Positions 35,526 to 49,038 of a stretch of 64,000 nt of DNA are shown piece by piece. Origin of the DNA: Datisca glomerata (taxonomy: Eukaryota > Streptophyta > Magnoliopsida > Cucurbitales > Datiscaceae); NCBI GenBank assembly GCA_003255025.1, contig QANY01005285.1, forward strand, positions 695,001 through 759,000, written 5' to 3'. A model generated the notes under the pieces. That model made no database searches. It worked only from the letters and a program-made list of their open reading frames with translations, and was not told the DNA's origin. The position numbers and the translations under genes are program-made. Numbering within the stretch: the first letter of the stretch is position 1; each line of letters opens with the position of its first letter.

Positions 35526-36952
35526 TTTATAATGGAGTAATAATGAAATTAATAAATAAGATTATCTAATTAAAGAGTTCAATTAATAATCTGATTTATT
35601 GAAGCTTAGGATTATAGGTTTATGGTCTCCGAGTCACCTCTATACTGCGCTGGTTTATTGACTTGCAAAAGAAATTTTTATTCTCGGGCAAGTACATAAT
35701 TATGAGATAATTATGTGTGATTAATTAAAAATTAATTAATTGAATTATCTATATATTTAAATATAATTTTCAAAAATTATATATATATATGTATAAATAA
35801 TTATCGATTTTTTTTAATTATCGATAAGTGAGACAAAATATCTAATTTGTGAAATTAGATAATTAAATTATTATGAGATGATAATTTAAATAAACTAAAT
35901 CTGTTATTTGTGAAATAACAGATAAGTTAGTTGATAAGCATAATCAAATATGTTAATTTTGAATTAACCGATATTTTGATAATTATCTGATTAAAATAAA
36001 TATTTAATTCGCAGTAACTGTCACGTGTCAATCACTGATAAGGTATCAGAAATTGACATAGACTATTTGTGGTATCACGCAACACTACAATAGTGAGTGT
36101 GCAACAATGTAGTGCCACATGACATTATAGTAGTAAGTGTGCAATATTGTAGTGCCACATGACACTACAGTGGTGCCGTGAGGCACAATGCCGTTGTGCA
36201 TAATTACAGTGAGTCCCACTACAATTGATAATTTTATAATTAAATATTATTTCAGTTAATCTCTTAAAATTTGATACGCTATTATCTAGAATATCTACAG
36301 ATATTATTCTAATGGCCTATATAGTTGTTGAAAGAAGATGAGAGAATCAGTTGATTGGATCATCACTTCATCAATTAAGAGTTGAATTGAGAACACGGTT
36401 GGTGTCTGAGAGATTTTTTTCTATGATTAAACGTTAATCAAATCTCTAAAAGAATAATCATCACGTTCTTTTAGAGAATCGTCCCACTATAGTCATTCTC
36501 AGTAAATTTCTAGATCTCATGTGTTGAGAACACCTAGAGACAGAAAAATTATCTTGTAATATTCTACGTGCACACACGTCCTAGTGCGCTGAGAATTGAC
36601 TTGGAAGATCTTGGTGTAGGTCTCAGAGTTTACTGATCGTTGGAATGATTTCGTGGGAACGGATGATCGAAGAGTTTTTGCAAGGACACTTGATATAGAG
36701 TATAAGAGATATATGAATATATGATTACTAACCTTGTATGTTGTAGATTTAACTTTTAAATATATAATGGATCCTGACTGATTGAAAATGAGTCTTCAAT
36801 AAAAGTATTTATTTGGTTATCATGGTGTTGCGCAAGTTCTGTTTTATTAAAAAATCTGATTTTTATTAAAAGTTTAATTTTTTAAAAGGCTACGCGCCTT
36901 CATCCTTCCGCCGTGCACGCGCCACGATGACCAGTATGAGGAATCAGAGCGG

Positions 36953-38880
36953 TTTTATATATTTATATGTTAAATGTTGTGTGACTTTGCTTGCATTATT
37001 CATATAATATGGGATATGTATGGCGATGGATGGTTATGTTTTTTGAATATATGAAAAATAATACATCATTAATTATATAGTGATTATTAGGTTATACTTT
37101 TTTTACTTCTTGTTTAAGCTGAATTGAGGCGTAGGAATTTTTGTAATTTTATTTAAATAATATTAAAATTATTCCAAACACGAGAAGACGAACGGCGAAA
37201 ATTTACTGTTCATGCGAAAACATTGTTCATCCTGAAAACACTGCTTATGCCAAAAATTTACTATTCTGGCATAGGTGAATAGTGTCGGCGGTACTGTACC
37301 GGTGAAGAACAGTGGGTGTATGGCGTGGAAGGTGGCTGCCAGTGGTGAGACGGGCAACGGTGGTGGTGGACGGCGATCGGAGAGCCCAATCATCAGTGAC
37401 AACTATTGTCACGTTTTAGGAAAGTTTCTAGCAAACCATGGAACCAACTCTATCACCTAAGTGTTTCATTAAAACACAAACTCTTTTAATTATCCATGTA
37501 AATTTTGAAATTAATGTAATTTTAAAATTAATTATTAATTTTTGAATTTATGAAAATTAAAAATTAATAGGTTGATTGGGTTTGACCTAAGTTTGATCAA
37601 ATCAAATAAAATTTTTATTTGACCAAGTCAAAGTCAACTATATATAAAGGGATAATTATAGAAATTGTTTTACTTAAGAAAAATAGCTTTTTAATTAAAA
37701 AAGGGTTCTGTTCAAAATCTTGAAGATTATGAAGATGGACATCAGGAGGAGAATGCAATATTTGGAAAATATGTATTCTTGAAGTCCGCTTTGTAGTTTT
37801 ATTTCTTTATTTCAAGGGTTGTAATTTAGAAATACTCAATAGTCACTCGATCCATTATTATTATATTTAATTGTTAAATAATTATTTAATTGTTATGTTT
37901 GATAACATATCCATACATTAGTCGATCAAATGCCCAACATGAAAATCTCACAGAGTTTTGTTTAATCATGTATCTTATCTGTAGAAACATGAGTTATTAG
38001 GATTGTTTTAATGTGTTTATATGTATTACTTTATGAAATCAATTGCATGTAAACTGCTAGGTTTTAACTAGTTAAACCTTGGTAATCACACAACACTAAA
38101 TGTTATAGTAACCTTTAGGTTAACAAACTTTAGTAAAAGAGTTTTATTAAAATTTGATGAATATGATTAATTAGTTAATCTGAGTTCACCTAATTCTGAC
38201 TTGGACGCTTCAGAAAGTTAAATGAACTTAGAACAATGAGATTGGATTAACTGATAATTAAATATTTATAGGGTTATTATATTTTAACTAGTAATTAATT
38301 TAGAATTAATTGATTAGTTAAAATAGAAACATATTATCCTAAAATAGTGAGTGAGAGAAGGTTGACATGTCAATGTAACCTATGGTTTCCATCATTAGTT
38401 CAATACCGTGAGGTGCAGTGAGGGCCTCCAGATGGCTTTGTTTTCATCCCTCTAAGGAAGGTTTCGAGGTGTACCAATACCAAGGTTGGACTTCTTAAGA
38501 AGATAGTAGGAAGTGATGTAGTTTAGTTTTGACCGACCCTAAGGCAACATATTCTAAATGAAGTCATGAAAAATGAAATAATGGGTTACACTCACAAAGT
38601 CATAATTAAGCTCATTTGACCAAGCAAACGATACCTTATTGTTAAAAGGAAAAATATGAGATTTTTTAAGTTTAAATTAATAAGGATGAGAATGTCTCAC
38701 AAACAGTCTGAGGCTAATCTGACCGGCCCTAAGGCGGCACATTAATCGTTAAGTTGTTTTATTGTGATTAGTAAATACTAAATTTATGTGTTTATTATGA
38801 TTGCATTCATACAACACGTTTATTTTTTGAATTCTAGATATTTATCAATTATAGTTAATCATGTTTGTTTTAAATTTCAG
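36953..38880 (+). other. Copia internal region B leader, non-coding
   Basis: Long untranslated leader aligning with internal A. It contains a GC-rich patch (37240-37400) with short open frames on both strands that are not recognised as genes. Confidence 0.55.
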
Positions 38881-38901
38881 TTATCAATTATATGCATACC
38901 A

Positions 38902-39735
38902 TGGGCAACTCTGTTACTGCTTTACTGGCTCTTGAAAAATTGAATGGTGATAATTTTGTACTTTGAAAATCAAATATGAACTTAATGCTGAGGAATGTCA
39001 GTTATCAATTATAAGCTCGTTCTTACTGAGGAATGTCCTGAGGAGCTCGCTGCTGACGCTGCTAAGAATGTTAGGGACAAACATGATGTTTAAATCATAT
39101 CAAACAACAAGGTGAAGTGCTACATGCATGTGAGCATGAATGATGTTCTCAGAATCAAGCATGAAAGCATTGAGACTACCTATGAGATTATGAAATCTTT
39201 ATAGGCAATATTTGGGCAGTAGTTCGATCAAAGTCGTCACGAGGCCACTAGGAGCTATATGACAAGTAATATGAGGAAAGGTATTTTTGTTCGAGAACAT
39301 GTTTTCAACATGATCAACATAATGCACGAGGCAGAAGTACATGGGGCGACCATGGATGAGCGAATTCAAGTGAGCATCATATGAGAGTCGTTCATTCCAG
39401 CTTTTTCTGCATTCATGACCAATAATGTTATGAACAAGTTACAATTCAACATGACCCAATTGTTGAATGAACTGCAGACTTTTGAGTCACTCAACCTTAA
39501 AATGACCATAGAGAGCGAGATAAATGTTGCGTGCAAAGCCTTCTTCCGATATTTTTAAGAATAAAAAAAGAAGAAGAAAAATGGTAAAGAAAAGAGTAAG
39601 AACAAAAGAGTAAAGAAAGCCAAGACATCGCTAAAAGCCAAGAAGAACAAGAAATAAGGCAAGCCCAAAGGAAAGTGTTTCCACTGTGGGGTTGAATGTC
39701 ATTGGAAGAGAATTGTAACAAGTAGATCCACCTGA
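38902..39735 (+). pseudogene. Copia gag remnant (internal B)
   Basis: ATGGGCAACTCTG begins MGNSVTALLALEKLNGDN, a Copia gag start (UBN2-type). Stops follow soon (TGA after NFVL). The zinc knuckle near 39676 reads GKCFHCGVECHWKR followed by a disrupted last Cys. At about 39735 the sequence jumps directly to the reverse transcriptase region, so protease and integrase are deleted. Confidence 0.78.
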
Positions 39736-41094
39736 AGATGCCAGGCCCATTGGATGTAAATAAATTTTCAAGAAGAAAAGAGGTGCAGATGGGAAAGTAG
39801 AGACTTTCAAGGCATGGCTAGTAGCCAAGAGCTATACATAAATGGAGGAAATCGATTATGAAGATACATTCTCCCATTTGGTCATGCTAAAATCCATTCG
39901 CATCTTTTTGTCCATAGCCGCTAGTTTTGACTATGAGATATGGAAAATGGACATCAAGACGGCTTTTCTGAATGGCTCTCTTGAAGAAAGCATCTATATG
40001 ATACAACCAGAAGGTTCGTACAAAAGGGGCAAGATCATAAAGTATGCAAGTTATTTAAATCCATTTATGGATTAAAACAATCATCTAGATCTCGAAATCT
40101 TACCTTTGCTGAGAGTATAAAGTTCTATGGCTTCGAGCAAAATGTTGACGAAGCCTGTGTTTATAGATACACCAAAGATAAGATAGTGCCTTTTGTAGTT
40201 CTTAATGTTAATGATATTCTACTCATTTGGATTGATGTAGAAACTTTGTCAAAGGTAAAGAAGTGGTTAGCTGAGAAATTTCAAATGAAAGATTTGGGAA
40301 ATGCGAGCTATGTTCTAGGCATCCAAATCCTACGGGATAGAAAGAACAAGTACTTAGAACTTTCGCAAGTATCTTATATTGATAAGGTGCTGCAGAGATT
40401 CTCTATGAAGAATTTCAAGAAAAGTCCACAACCGACCAGACATGGAATTGTCCTTTCCAAGGAACAATGTCCTAAGATACCTTAGGAGGAAGAGGATATG
40501 AGAAAGGTTCTTTATGCTTTAGCAGTTGGAAATCCCATGGTTGTCATGTTGTGTATGAGACAGGACATCTGTTTCGTAATAGAAATTGTCAGTCGTTATC
40601 AATGGAATCCGGGTTTGGAACACTGGATTACAGTAAAACACATTCTCAAGTATCTTAGGAGAACAAGAAACTATATGCTTATTTATTCAGGTGGAGACCT
40701 AAACCCCACTAGATATACTGATTCTGATTTTCAATCAGATAGAGACAATCAAAAGTCAACATCTGGATCAGTACTCTCTCTAGGTGGAGGAGTTGTAATA
40801 TGGAGAAGTATTAAACAATCCAGCATTGCAGATGCCACTATGGAAGCCAAATATATAGCTTCTTGTGAAGTTGCGAAATATGAGGTATGGCTCAGAAAGT
40901 TCTATTTTGATCTGGAAGTAGTTCTAGATATGGACAAACCACTGATCCTATACTATGATAACAGTGGGGTGGTGGCAAATTCCAAGGAGCCGAGGAGTCA
41001 CAAGAGGGGCAAGCACATAGAGAAGAAATATCATCATGTAAGAGAGATCGTGCATCGAAAAGATGCGACTGTTATGAAGATAGCATCGAAATAA
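39736..41094 (+). pseudogene. Copia reverse transcriptase and RNase H remnant (internal B)
   Basis: Reverse transcriptase motifs MDIKTAFLNGSLEESIYM (about 39948-40001) and LNVNDILLIW (the YVDD box altered to VNDI) are followed by KDLGNASYVLGIQILRDRKN. RNase H is present at 40498-41094 with YTDSDFQSD, STSGSVLSLGGGVV and EAKYIASCE. Stops and shifts near 40075 and 40483 break the frame. A polypurine tract GGGCAAGTGGGAGAT precedes LTR3. Confidence 0.85.
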
Positions 41095-41214
41095 AACCTG
41101 ACTGATCCTTTTACAAAGATACGTCCTGCGAAGTCATTTGAGGGTCATGTGCATAACATGAGATTAAGAGAGATGCCACATATTCTTTAGGGCAAGTGGG
41201 AGATTGTTGGGGTT

Positions 41215-43487
41215 ATGACCTCAAAGCATGTGTATTGACATTTTGATATGAAATTTTGATATGAAATTTAAAGAGGATTACATTTTTCTTATAATTATTC
41301 TTTTAAATTATTATTCATTAATGAGACTATGATCTTGTATTAGTACGAGATGATTAAGATCATAGGGAATGAATAAAATTGTTAGCAACATATTAAAGTA
41401 TGAAATTTTTAATAAATGGTTGCTAGTACGGTTCACTAAGTATTATGAATGCGTGTGATCCATATACAGAGCATTGATATGGATAGATATCTTAGTGAAG
41501 GTACTTTATATAATAAGATTATATATAATAGGACTGATGTGAATTAATATATTTATTAATGTGCCGTTTATCATAAAGATTTAATATACATCAATTCGAT
41601 GATCATATGTAGATCAACCTAAATCCTGAGATCTTTTGATTCACTCGTTAAGGTCGATTAGTTAATTAGGCTAACGACTTTTATTTTGGAGATTCAGTGA
41701 TGTGGATGGCTGAGAACATGATCTTACAAGATTTAGAATCTAAACTTTCCTAACGGATCGTATATTGATTCCCTTAGGTGTTAATTCGACAATTGAATGG
41801 TTATTGAGCTCAAATTTATAATAAGATTAGAAATTAGCCATTCACTAGTGGATTAATGGTACTTAAGGATAAAGAGATAATTAGAAGGGTAAAATGATAT
41901 TTTTTACCAATTCTAATTTACGAACCAATAATTGGAGGACAAAACTATATGAAATAATTATGTCACTGAATTTTATGAGAATACTCTGTAAATACATTCT
42001 ATAATCTCTAAGAGTGTAGTTCCATATTTAAGTGGAGTAATAATAGAATTAATAAATAAAATTATTTAATTAAAGAGTTTAATTAATAATCTGATTTATT
42101 GGAGCTTAGAATTATAGGTCCATAGTCTCCAAGTCACTTTTATATTACACTGTCTAAGGTGTGAGTATTTCAGGACATGAGAAAATGACTGACTTACAAA
42201 ATGAATTTTTATTCTGGGGAAAATACATAATTATGAGATAATTATGTGTGATTAATTAATTAATTAATTAATTGAATTATTTATATATTTAAATATATTT
42301 ATATATTTAAATATAATTTTAAGAAATTATATGTACATAAATAATTATTGATTTTTTTAATTATCGATAAATGAGACAAAATATCCAATTTGTGAATTAG
42401 ATAATTAAATTATTATTAGATAATAATTTAAATCAACTAAATCTGTTATCTGTAAAATAATATATAAGTTAGTTGATAGGGATAATCATATATGTTAATT
42501 TTAAATTAACTGATATCTAGATAATTATCTGATTAAAATAAATATTTAATTTATAGTAATTGTCACGTGTCAACCACTAATAAGGTATCAGAAATTGACA
42601 TGGAATATTGTGATGTCATGTGACACTACAATAGTGAGTGTGCAACACAGTAGTTCCACATATCACTATAGTGGTGTCGTGAGGCACTGTGCTGGCTCAC
42701 GGCACAATACAGTGCCATGTGGCACTACAGTTGTGAACAATTGTAATGTGTCCCACTACAATCGGTAATTTTTCAATTAAATATTATTTTAGTTTTTTCT
42801 TAAAAATCTGATACGCCATTATCTAGAATATATACAGTAATATTCTAATGGCCTATGTAGTTGTTGAAAGAAAAAGAGAGAATCAATTCATTAGATCATC
42901 AATTTGTCAATTAAGAGTTGAATTAAGAACATGATTGGTGTCAGATAGATTCTCTTTTATGATTAAACGTTAATCAAATCTCTAAAAGAATAGTCATCAT
43001 GTTCTTTTAGAGAGTTGTCTCACTATAGTCTTTCTCAGTGAATCTCTAAAGACAAAAAAGAGTCTTTTAATATAAAGACAAAAAAAGAGAACATCTCAAG
43101 ACAAAAAAAGAGTCTTTTAATATTCTACATGCCCACGATGTCCTAGTGCGTTTAGGATTGATTTGGAAGATCTTGGTGTGAATCTCAGAGTCTATTGATC
43201 GTTGGAACAATTTCGTGGAAACGGAGGATCAATCAGTTTTTGTAATGACACTTGATATAGACTACAAGAGGTACATGATTCCTAATCTTGTATGTTGTAG
43301 ATTTAACTTATAAATATATAATGGATCGTAACTGATTGAAAAAGAGTTTTCAATAAAAAATTCTATTTAGTTATCATGGTGTTGCGCAAGTTCTGCTTTA
43401 TTAAAAAATTATTTTTATTAAAAGTTTAATTTTTTAAAAGGTTAACGCCTTGACGCTTCTGCCACGAACGCACCGCGACGACCAGCA
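41215..43487 (+). repeat. Copia LTR3
   Basis: Starts TGTTGGGGTTATGACCTCAA right after the polypurine tract and ends near GACGACCAGCA. It serves as the 3' LTR of internal B and as the 5' LTR of internal C. No primer-binding site follows: gag sequence starts at once, so the leader of internal C is deleted. Confidence 0.85.
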
Positions 43488-44313
43488 GCTATATGACAAC
43501 TAAGATGAGAAGGGGTACTTCTGTGCGAGAACATGTTTTGAACATGATCAACATAATGCACGAGACAGATGTACATGTGGCGATCATTGATGAGCGGACT
43601 CAAGTTAGCATTATACTTGAGTCGCTTACACAAGTTTTTTCTGCGTTCACAACCAACTATGTCATGAACAAGTTGGCAATTCAACATAACTCAATTGTTG
43701 AATGAACTTGAACTGCAGACTGTTGAGTTACGCAACCTTAGATGACCAAAGAGGGCGAGACAAATGTTGTCAAAAAAAGTCTTATTCCACTATGAATAGT
43801 AATAAGAGGAAGAAGAGCAATGTGAAGGACAAAGTTAAGAACAAGAAAAGAAAGAAATTCAAGACATCGCCAAATGCCAAGAAGAACAAGAAAGATAATA
43901 AGCCCAAGGGAAAATGTTTCCATTGTGAGGTTGAAGGTCATTGGAAGAGAAACTGTAACAAGGACATCTCTAACCTGAAAAAGAGAGGTCTATATGATTT
44001 TCTTGTACTTGAAGCTTACTTAATGGAATATGATTTATCATCATGGATACTTGATTCAGGAGCCACTAACCATGTATGTTCTTCTTTACAAATGCTTGAT
44101 TCGTCAATGGAGCTGGCTAATGGCGAGGTCATTTTGAGAGTTGACAGTTGTGCGCTCGTAACAGCTAAAGTATTAGGGATAGTCCGTTTACCTTTAGGAT
44201 ATAATTATTTGGTTTTGAATGATGTTTATTATATTCACGAATTTTCACGAAATTTGATTTCTCTTTCAGTTTTGCAAGAACATTTTTTTTATGTTTCTTT
44301 TATTAATAAATAG
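43488..44313 (+). pseudogene. Copia gag and protease remnant (internal C)
   Basis: gag from MTTKMRRGTSVREHVLNMIN (43493) runs to a stop near 43704, then another frame has a Lys-rich linker, the zinc knuckle CFHCEVEGHWKRNC (43918-43959) and the aspartic protease motif WILDSGATNHVCSSL (44044-44088). The 5' part of gag is missing compared with internal B. Confidence 0.82.
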
Positions 44314-44449
44314 TTTATTATTTCAAAGAATGGATTCTATATTTGTCATGCAAAAGTTATAAACAGACTATATATGCTTAAACTGATTGAACACGCATTA
44401 AATAATTCTGAATTATTTAAAGTAGCGAAACCTAAAAGTTACAAATGAC

Positions 44450-44792
44450 ATAGAGTTTCTATGATGATAACACATATCTTTGACATCTTAGGTTGGGACA
44501 TATAAATCTAGATAGGTTAAACAGGTTAACAAAGCATTGTGCTTTGAGAGAACTAAAATTTAGAACTCTGCATGTTTGTGAATCCTGTCTAGAAGATAAA
44601 ATAACCAAGAATCCTTTCACAGGAAAGGGCCAAAGAGCCAAGAAACCACTAAAACTAGTACATAGTGATGTGTGTGGACCAATCAATGTACAAGCTAGAG
44701 GTGGATATGAGTATTTCATCACTTTTATTGATGATTACTCAAGATATAGTTATACTTACTTAATGCAAAGAAAGTCTAAAACTTGGATTTAG
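44450..44792 (+). pseudogene. Copia integrase remnant (internal C)
   Basis: The gag-pre-integrase zinc part (LGHINLDRLNRLTKH, CESCLEDK) is followed by the integrase core start (LVHSDVCGPI, FITFIDDYSRYSYTYLM) with the first two acidic residues. It stops at 44790, and the remaining integrase is not readable in one frame. Confidence 0.8.
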
Positions 44793-45389
44793 AATTCAAT
44801 GATTATTTGCTAGAGTGTAGAATCTTATCCTAGCTCATAACACCTGGAACACCATAGCAAAATGGTGTTGCAAAGAGGACAAACCGAACCTTATTGGATA
44901 TGGTTAGGTCTATGTTAAGTTACTCATCACTGTCACTTACATTTTGGAGATATGCACTACACACGGCAACTTACATTTTGAATGTAGTGCCCTCTAAGTC
45001 TGTAAGCAAGATGCATTTAGAATTATGGATTGGCTCCAAACCTAGTTTGCGTCATTTCTGTATATGAGGGTGTTGAGCTCATGTTCTTAGACCCAAGACT
45101 GGAAAGTTAGACTCGAGGTAAGAGGTGTGATATGGGTATTTTTATACTAACAAGGATTAAAATGTATTTGTATCGACAAATATAACCTTCCTTGAGCATG
45201 ACTATATGTAAAACTATAAACCTCGTAGTAAAGTATTCTCGAGGAATTAACGGATGATGAGATCAAACCACCATCAATTTCTACTAATAAATGACAAACC
45301 AGAAAAACCACAATTCCTGCAAAGGAAACCTCAGTGCAACATTGTAGTGGAAGGGTTCTGAGATAACTAGCTCACTATGAACTAGAGGC

Positions 45390-46700
45390 ACTTGTCCTAG
45401 TGTCAGACACGGATAATGATGATTCATTATCTTATGAAGAAGCAATGGATGATCCTGAAAATGAGAAATGACATGATGTCAAGAACCAGGAAATGGAATC
45501 TATGTAATCCAGTTTCGCTTGGAAACTTGTAGACCACATGAAGATGTCAGGCTCATTGGAAGTAAATGGATCTTCAAGAGAAAAGAGTTGTAGATGAGAA
45601 AGTAGAGACTTTCAAGGCGTAGTTAGTAACCAATGGTTATACACAAAGGGGTGGAGTTGATTATGAAGAGACATTTTCCCTTGTGGCCATACTAAAATCC
45701 ATTCGCATCATCTTGTCCATAGCCGCTAGTTTTGACTATGAGATATGAAAAATGGACGTTAAGACAGTTTTCATGAATGGCTCTCTTGAAAAAAAATCTA
45801 TATGATGCAAATAGAAGGGTTCGAACAAAATGGGTAAGATCAGAAAGTATGCAAGTTTCTTAAATCCATTTATGGATTAAAGCAAATATCTAGATCTTAG
45901 AATCTTACATTTAATAAGATTATAAAGTCTTATGGTTTTGAGCAAAATGTTGACGAAACTTGTATTTATAAATACATAAAAAAAAAAGATATTGGCTTTC
46001 TTAATTCTTTATATTGACGATATTCTACTCATTGAGAATGATGTAGAAACTTTGTCAAAGGTAAAGAAGTGGTTTGCTATGAAATTCTAAATGAAAGATT
46101 TAGGAGAGGCGAGCTATGTTCTAGGTATCCAAATCCTAAGAGATAGAAAGAACAAGCTATTGGAACTTTCTCAAGCATTTTATATTGATAAGGTGTTGGA
46201 GAGATTCTCTATGGAGAATTCCAAAAAAGGTCAACTATTGACTAGACATGGAATTGTGCTCTACAAGGAACAATGTTTTAAGAAACCTCAGGAGGAAGAG
46301 GATATGAGAAAGATTCCATATGCTTTAGCAGTTGAAAATCTTATGTATGTCATGTTGTGTACGAGACCAGACATCTATTATGCAGTAGGAATTGTCACTC
46401 GTTATCAATCGAATCTAGGTTTGGAACATTGGATTGCACTAAAGCACATTCTTAAGTATATTAGGAGAACGATAAACTATATGCTTGTTTATTTAGGTAG
46501 ATACCTAAATCGCACTGGATATAGTGATTAGAAATCAAATAAGGATAGTCAAAATTCGACGTTTGGGTCATACACCAAAGTGATCTAACTATTATAAAGA
46601 TAACGTTGGATCAGAATCTGGCTCTGACTGTTATAGGGATAACATGGGATCAGAAATTGGCTGACCGATTTACCAAGATACTTCATGCGAAGTCGTTTAA
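45390..46700 (+). pseudogene. Copia reverse transcriptase and partial RNase H remnant (internal C)
   Basis: Broken RT text aligns with internal B (FKRKEL-like start near 45570, MDVKTVFMNGSLE near 45750). The best open part, 46091-46531, encodes MKDLGEASYVLGIQILRDRK onward to LKHILKYIRRTINY. RNase H beyond LNRTGYSD is mostly deleted. A polypurine tract, GGTAAGTGGGAGAT, precedes LTR4. Confidence 0.8.
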
Positions 46701-46763
46701 GGGTCAAATGTGTAACATGGGATTAAGTGAGATACCACATTTTCTTTAGGGTAAGTGGGAGAT

Positions 46764-48977
46764 TTTTGGGGATTATGCCCTCAAAGCATGTGCATTGACT
46801 TTTTGATATGAAATTTAATAAGCATTAAATTTTTCTTATAATTCTTCTTTTAAATTATTGTTGAATCATTTATATAAATATCTGAAAACGCCATATCCAT
46901 TAATGAGACTATGATCTTGTATTAGTATGAGAGGATTAAGATCATAGATAATGAATAAAATTATTACAATATATTAAAGTATGGAATCTTTAATGAATGG
47001 TTGCTAGTACGGTTCACTAATCATTATGAATACACGTGATCTAGATTCAGATCATTGATGTGAATAAACATCTTAGTGAATGTACTTTATATAATGAAAT
47101 TATATATGACTGGACCAATGTGAATTAATATCTTTATCAACGTGCTGTTCATAATAAATATTTAATACACATTAATTCGATGATCATATGTAGATCAGTC
47201 TGAATCCTGAGTAGTCATGAACTCATATACATGTCTATTGGATCTGTTGATTCACTCGTTAAGGTTTGTTTGTAAAACATGCTAGTGACTTTTACTTTGG
47301 AGATTCAGTGATATGCATAGTTGAAAACATGATCGTACAAGATTAAGAATCCAAGTTTTCCTAATGAATTGTATATTGATTTCCTTAAGTGTTAATTCTG
47401 GAACTGAATGGTTATTGAGCATAAATCTATAATAAGATAATAAATTAGGCATTCACTAGTTAATTAATGGTACTTAAAGATCAAAAGGTAATTAGAATGG
47501 TAAAAAATGGTAATTTTAATCATTTCTAATTTACGAACTAATAATTGGAGGACATAATTACATGAATTGATTATATTAGTGGACTGCATGAGAATACTCT
47601 GTAAATAAAATCTATAATCGCTAAGAGTGCAATTCCATATTTATAGTGGAGTAATAATGGAATAAATAAATAAAATTAATTAATTAAAGAGTTTAATTAA
47701 TATACTACGCAGTCTAGTGTGTAAATATTTCAGGACATGAGAAAATGACTAACTTGTAAAGGAATTTTTATTCTAGGGTAAGTACATAGTTATGAGATAA
47801 TTATGTGCGATTAATTAATTAAATGAATTATTTATATATATAAATGTAATTTTCAAAATTGATATACATATAATTATTGATAAGTGAGGCATAATATCTA
47901 GTTTGTGAAATTAGATAATTAAAATATTATTCGATAATAATTTAAATTAATTAAATCTATTATTTGTGAAATAACAGATAATTTAGTTAATATGGGTAAT
48001 CAGATATGTTAATTTTGAATTAACTGATATCTAGATATTTATCTGACTAGAATAAATATTCAATTTACAGTAATTACCACATGTCAATCACTGATTGAAT
48101 ATCAGAGATTGACATGGACTACTGTAGTGCCACGTGGCATTACAATGGTGCCACGTGGCATTACAATAGTGGGGGTGCAACACTGTAGTGTCACATGACA
48201 CTATAGTGGTGCCGTGACGCACTCTGCTGCCTCATGACATATTGCAGTGCCATGTGACACTACAGTTGTGCACCATTATACAGTGGGCCCCATCATATTT
48301 GATAATTTGAAATTACACATTATTTTTAATTTTTAATTATCCATAAATGTATGATACGCCATTATGTAGAACAAGATACATATTTCATTATTATGACAAA
48401 AGTTGATCAGATCATCAGTTAATCAATCAGAGAATCGATTCATCAATAAAGAGTTGAGAGAAGAATGCAATTTCACAAAAAGTGATTTTTTTATGATTAA
48501 GAGTAAATCAAAATCTCTAAAAGAATCATCATCACGTTCTTTTTATAATCGTCTCACAAAAATCTTTTTCAGTAAAATATCTAGATCTCATGTGTTGCGT
48601 ACATCTAGAGATAGAAAAGTGTCTGCGTTATATTTTATGTGCCCACACACATCCTAGTGCATTGAGAATTGACTTGAAAGATCTTGGTGTGGATTTCAGA
48701 GTCTGCTGATTGTTGAAACGATTTCGTGGGAACAAAAAATCGATCGGTTTCACGAGGACGCTTGATTTAGACTACAAGATGTATATGATTTTTAACATTG
48801 TATGATGTTAATTTAATATATAAATATATAACAGATCCTGACTGATTGAAAAAAAAAAATTTTTAATGAAAAAAATTGGTTATTGTAGCGTTGCATGATT
48901 TTGTTTTACTAAAAGATTCAAATTTTTTATTAGAAGTTCAATTTTTTAAATGGTCATGCGCGCAGCGACGACCGACA
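46764..48977 (+). repeat. Copia LTR4 (right end of the array)
   Basis: Starts TTTTGGGGATTATGCCCTCA (first G of TGTTG changed) and ends ACCGACA, followed by ATATA, the same 5 bp that precede LTR1. It is 2214 bp and uninterrupted, so it is the best reference for reading the insertions in LTR1 and LTR2. Confidence 0.85.
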
Positions 48978-49038
48978 ATATATGGTAAATATATTTATAA
49001 AACTTATATCCACGTGCAACACACGTCTAAAAAACTAG

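Larger units (their letters stand above)
34365..36933 (+). repeat. Copia LTR2, 5'-truncated, interrupted by a hAT-like element
   Basis: Begins at CGTATATTGATTCC, which corresponds to about 550 bp inside LTR3 (near 41757), and ends GATGACCA before a degenerate primer-binding site (GTATGAGGAATCAGAGCGG, 36934-36952). Confidence 0.78.
25548..48977 (+). mobile_element. Ty1/Copia array: four LTRs and three damaged internal regions
   Basis: The order is LTR1 (25548-31220), internal A (31221-34364), LTR2 (34365-36933), internal B (36934-41214), LTR3 (41215-43487), internal C (43488-46763) and LTR4 (46764-48977). The outer ends are flanked by the same 5 bp, ATATA (25543-25547 and 48978-48982), as if the whole array behaves as one insertion. 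LTRs are about 2.2 kb without their own insertions. Neighbouring units share an LTR, which points to unequal recombination between related elements rather than four separate insertions. All coding parts are broken. Confidence 0.82.
24601..49038 (+). mobile_element. Helitron, about 1.0 kb of own sequence, expanded to 24.4 kb by a nested Copia array
   Basis: The 5' end TCTATACTATATATAAAAG is a typical plant Helitron start. The 3' end has a hairpin (ACGTG, loop CAACA, CACGT, 49012-49026) followed by CTAG at 49035-49038. The insertion lies between A (24600) and T (49039), the Helitron preference. Removing it joins the flanks into three consecutive copies of a roughly 37-bp host repeat, which strongly supports both ends. 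Own sequence is 24601-25547 plus 48983-49038; it has no Rep/helicase, so it is non-autonomous. Confidence 0.85.
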
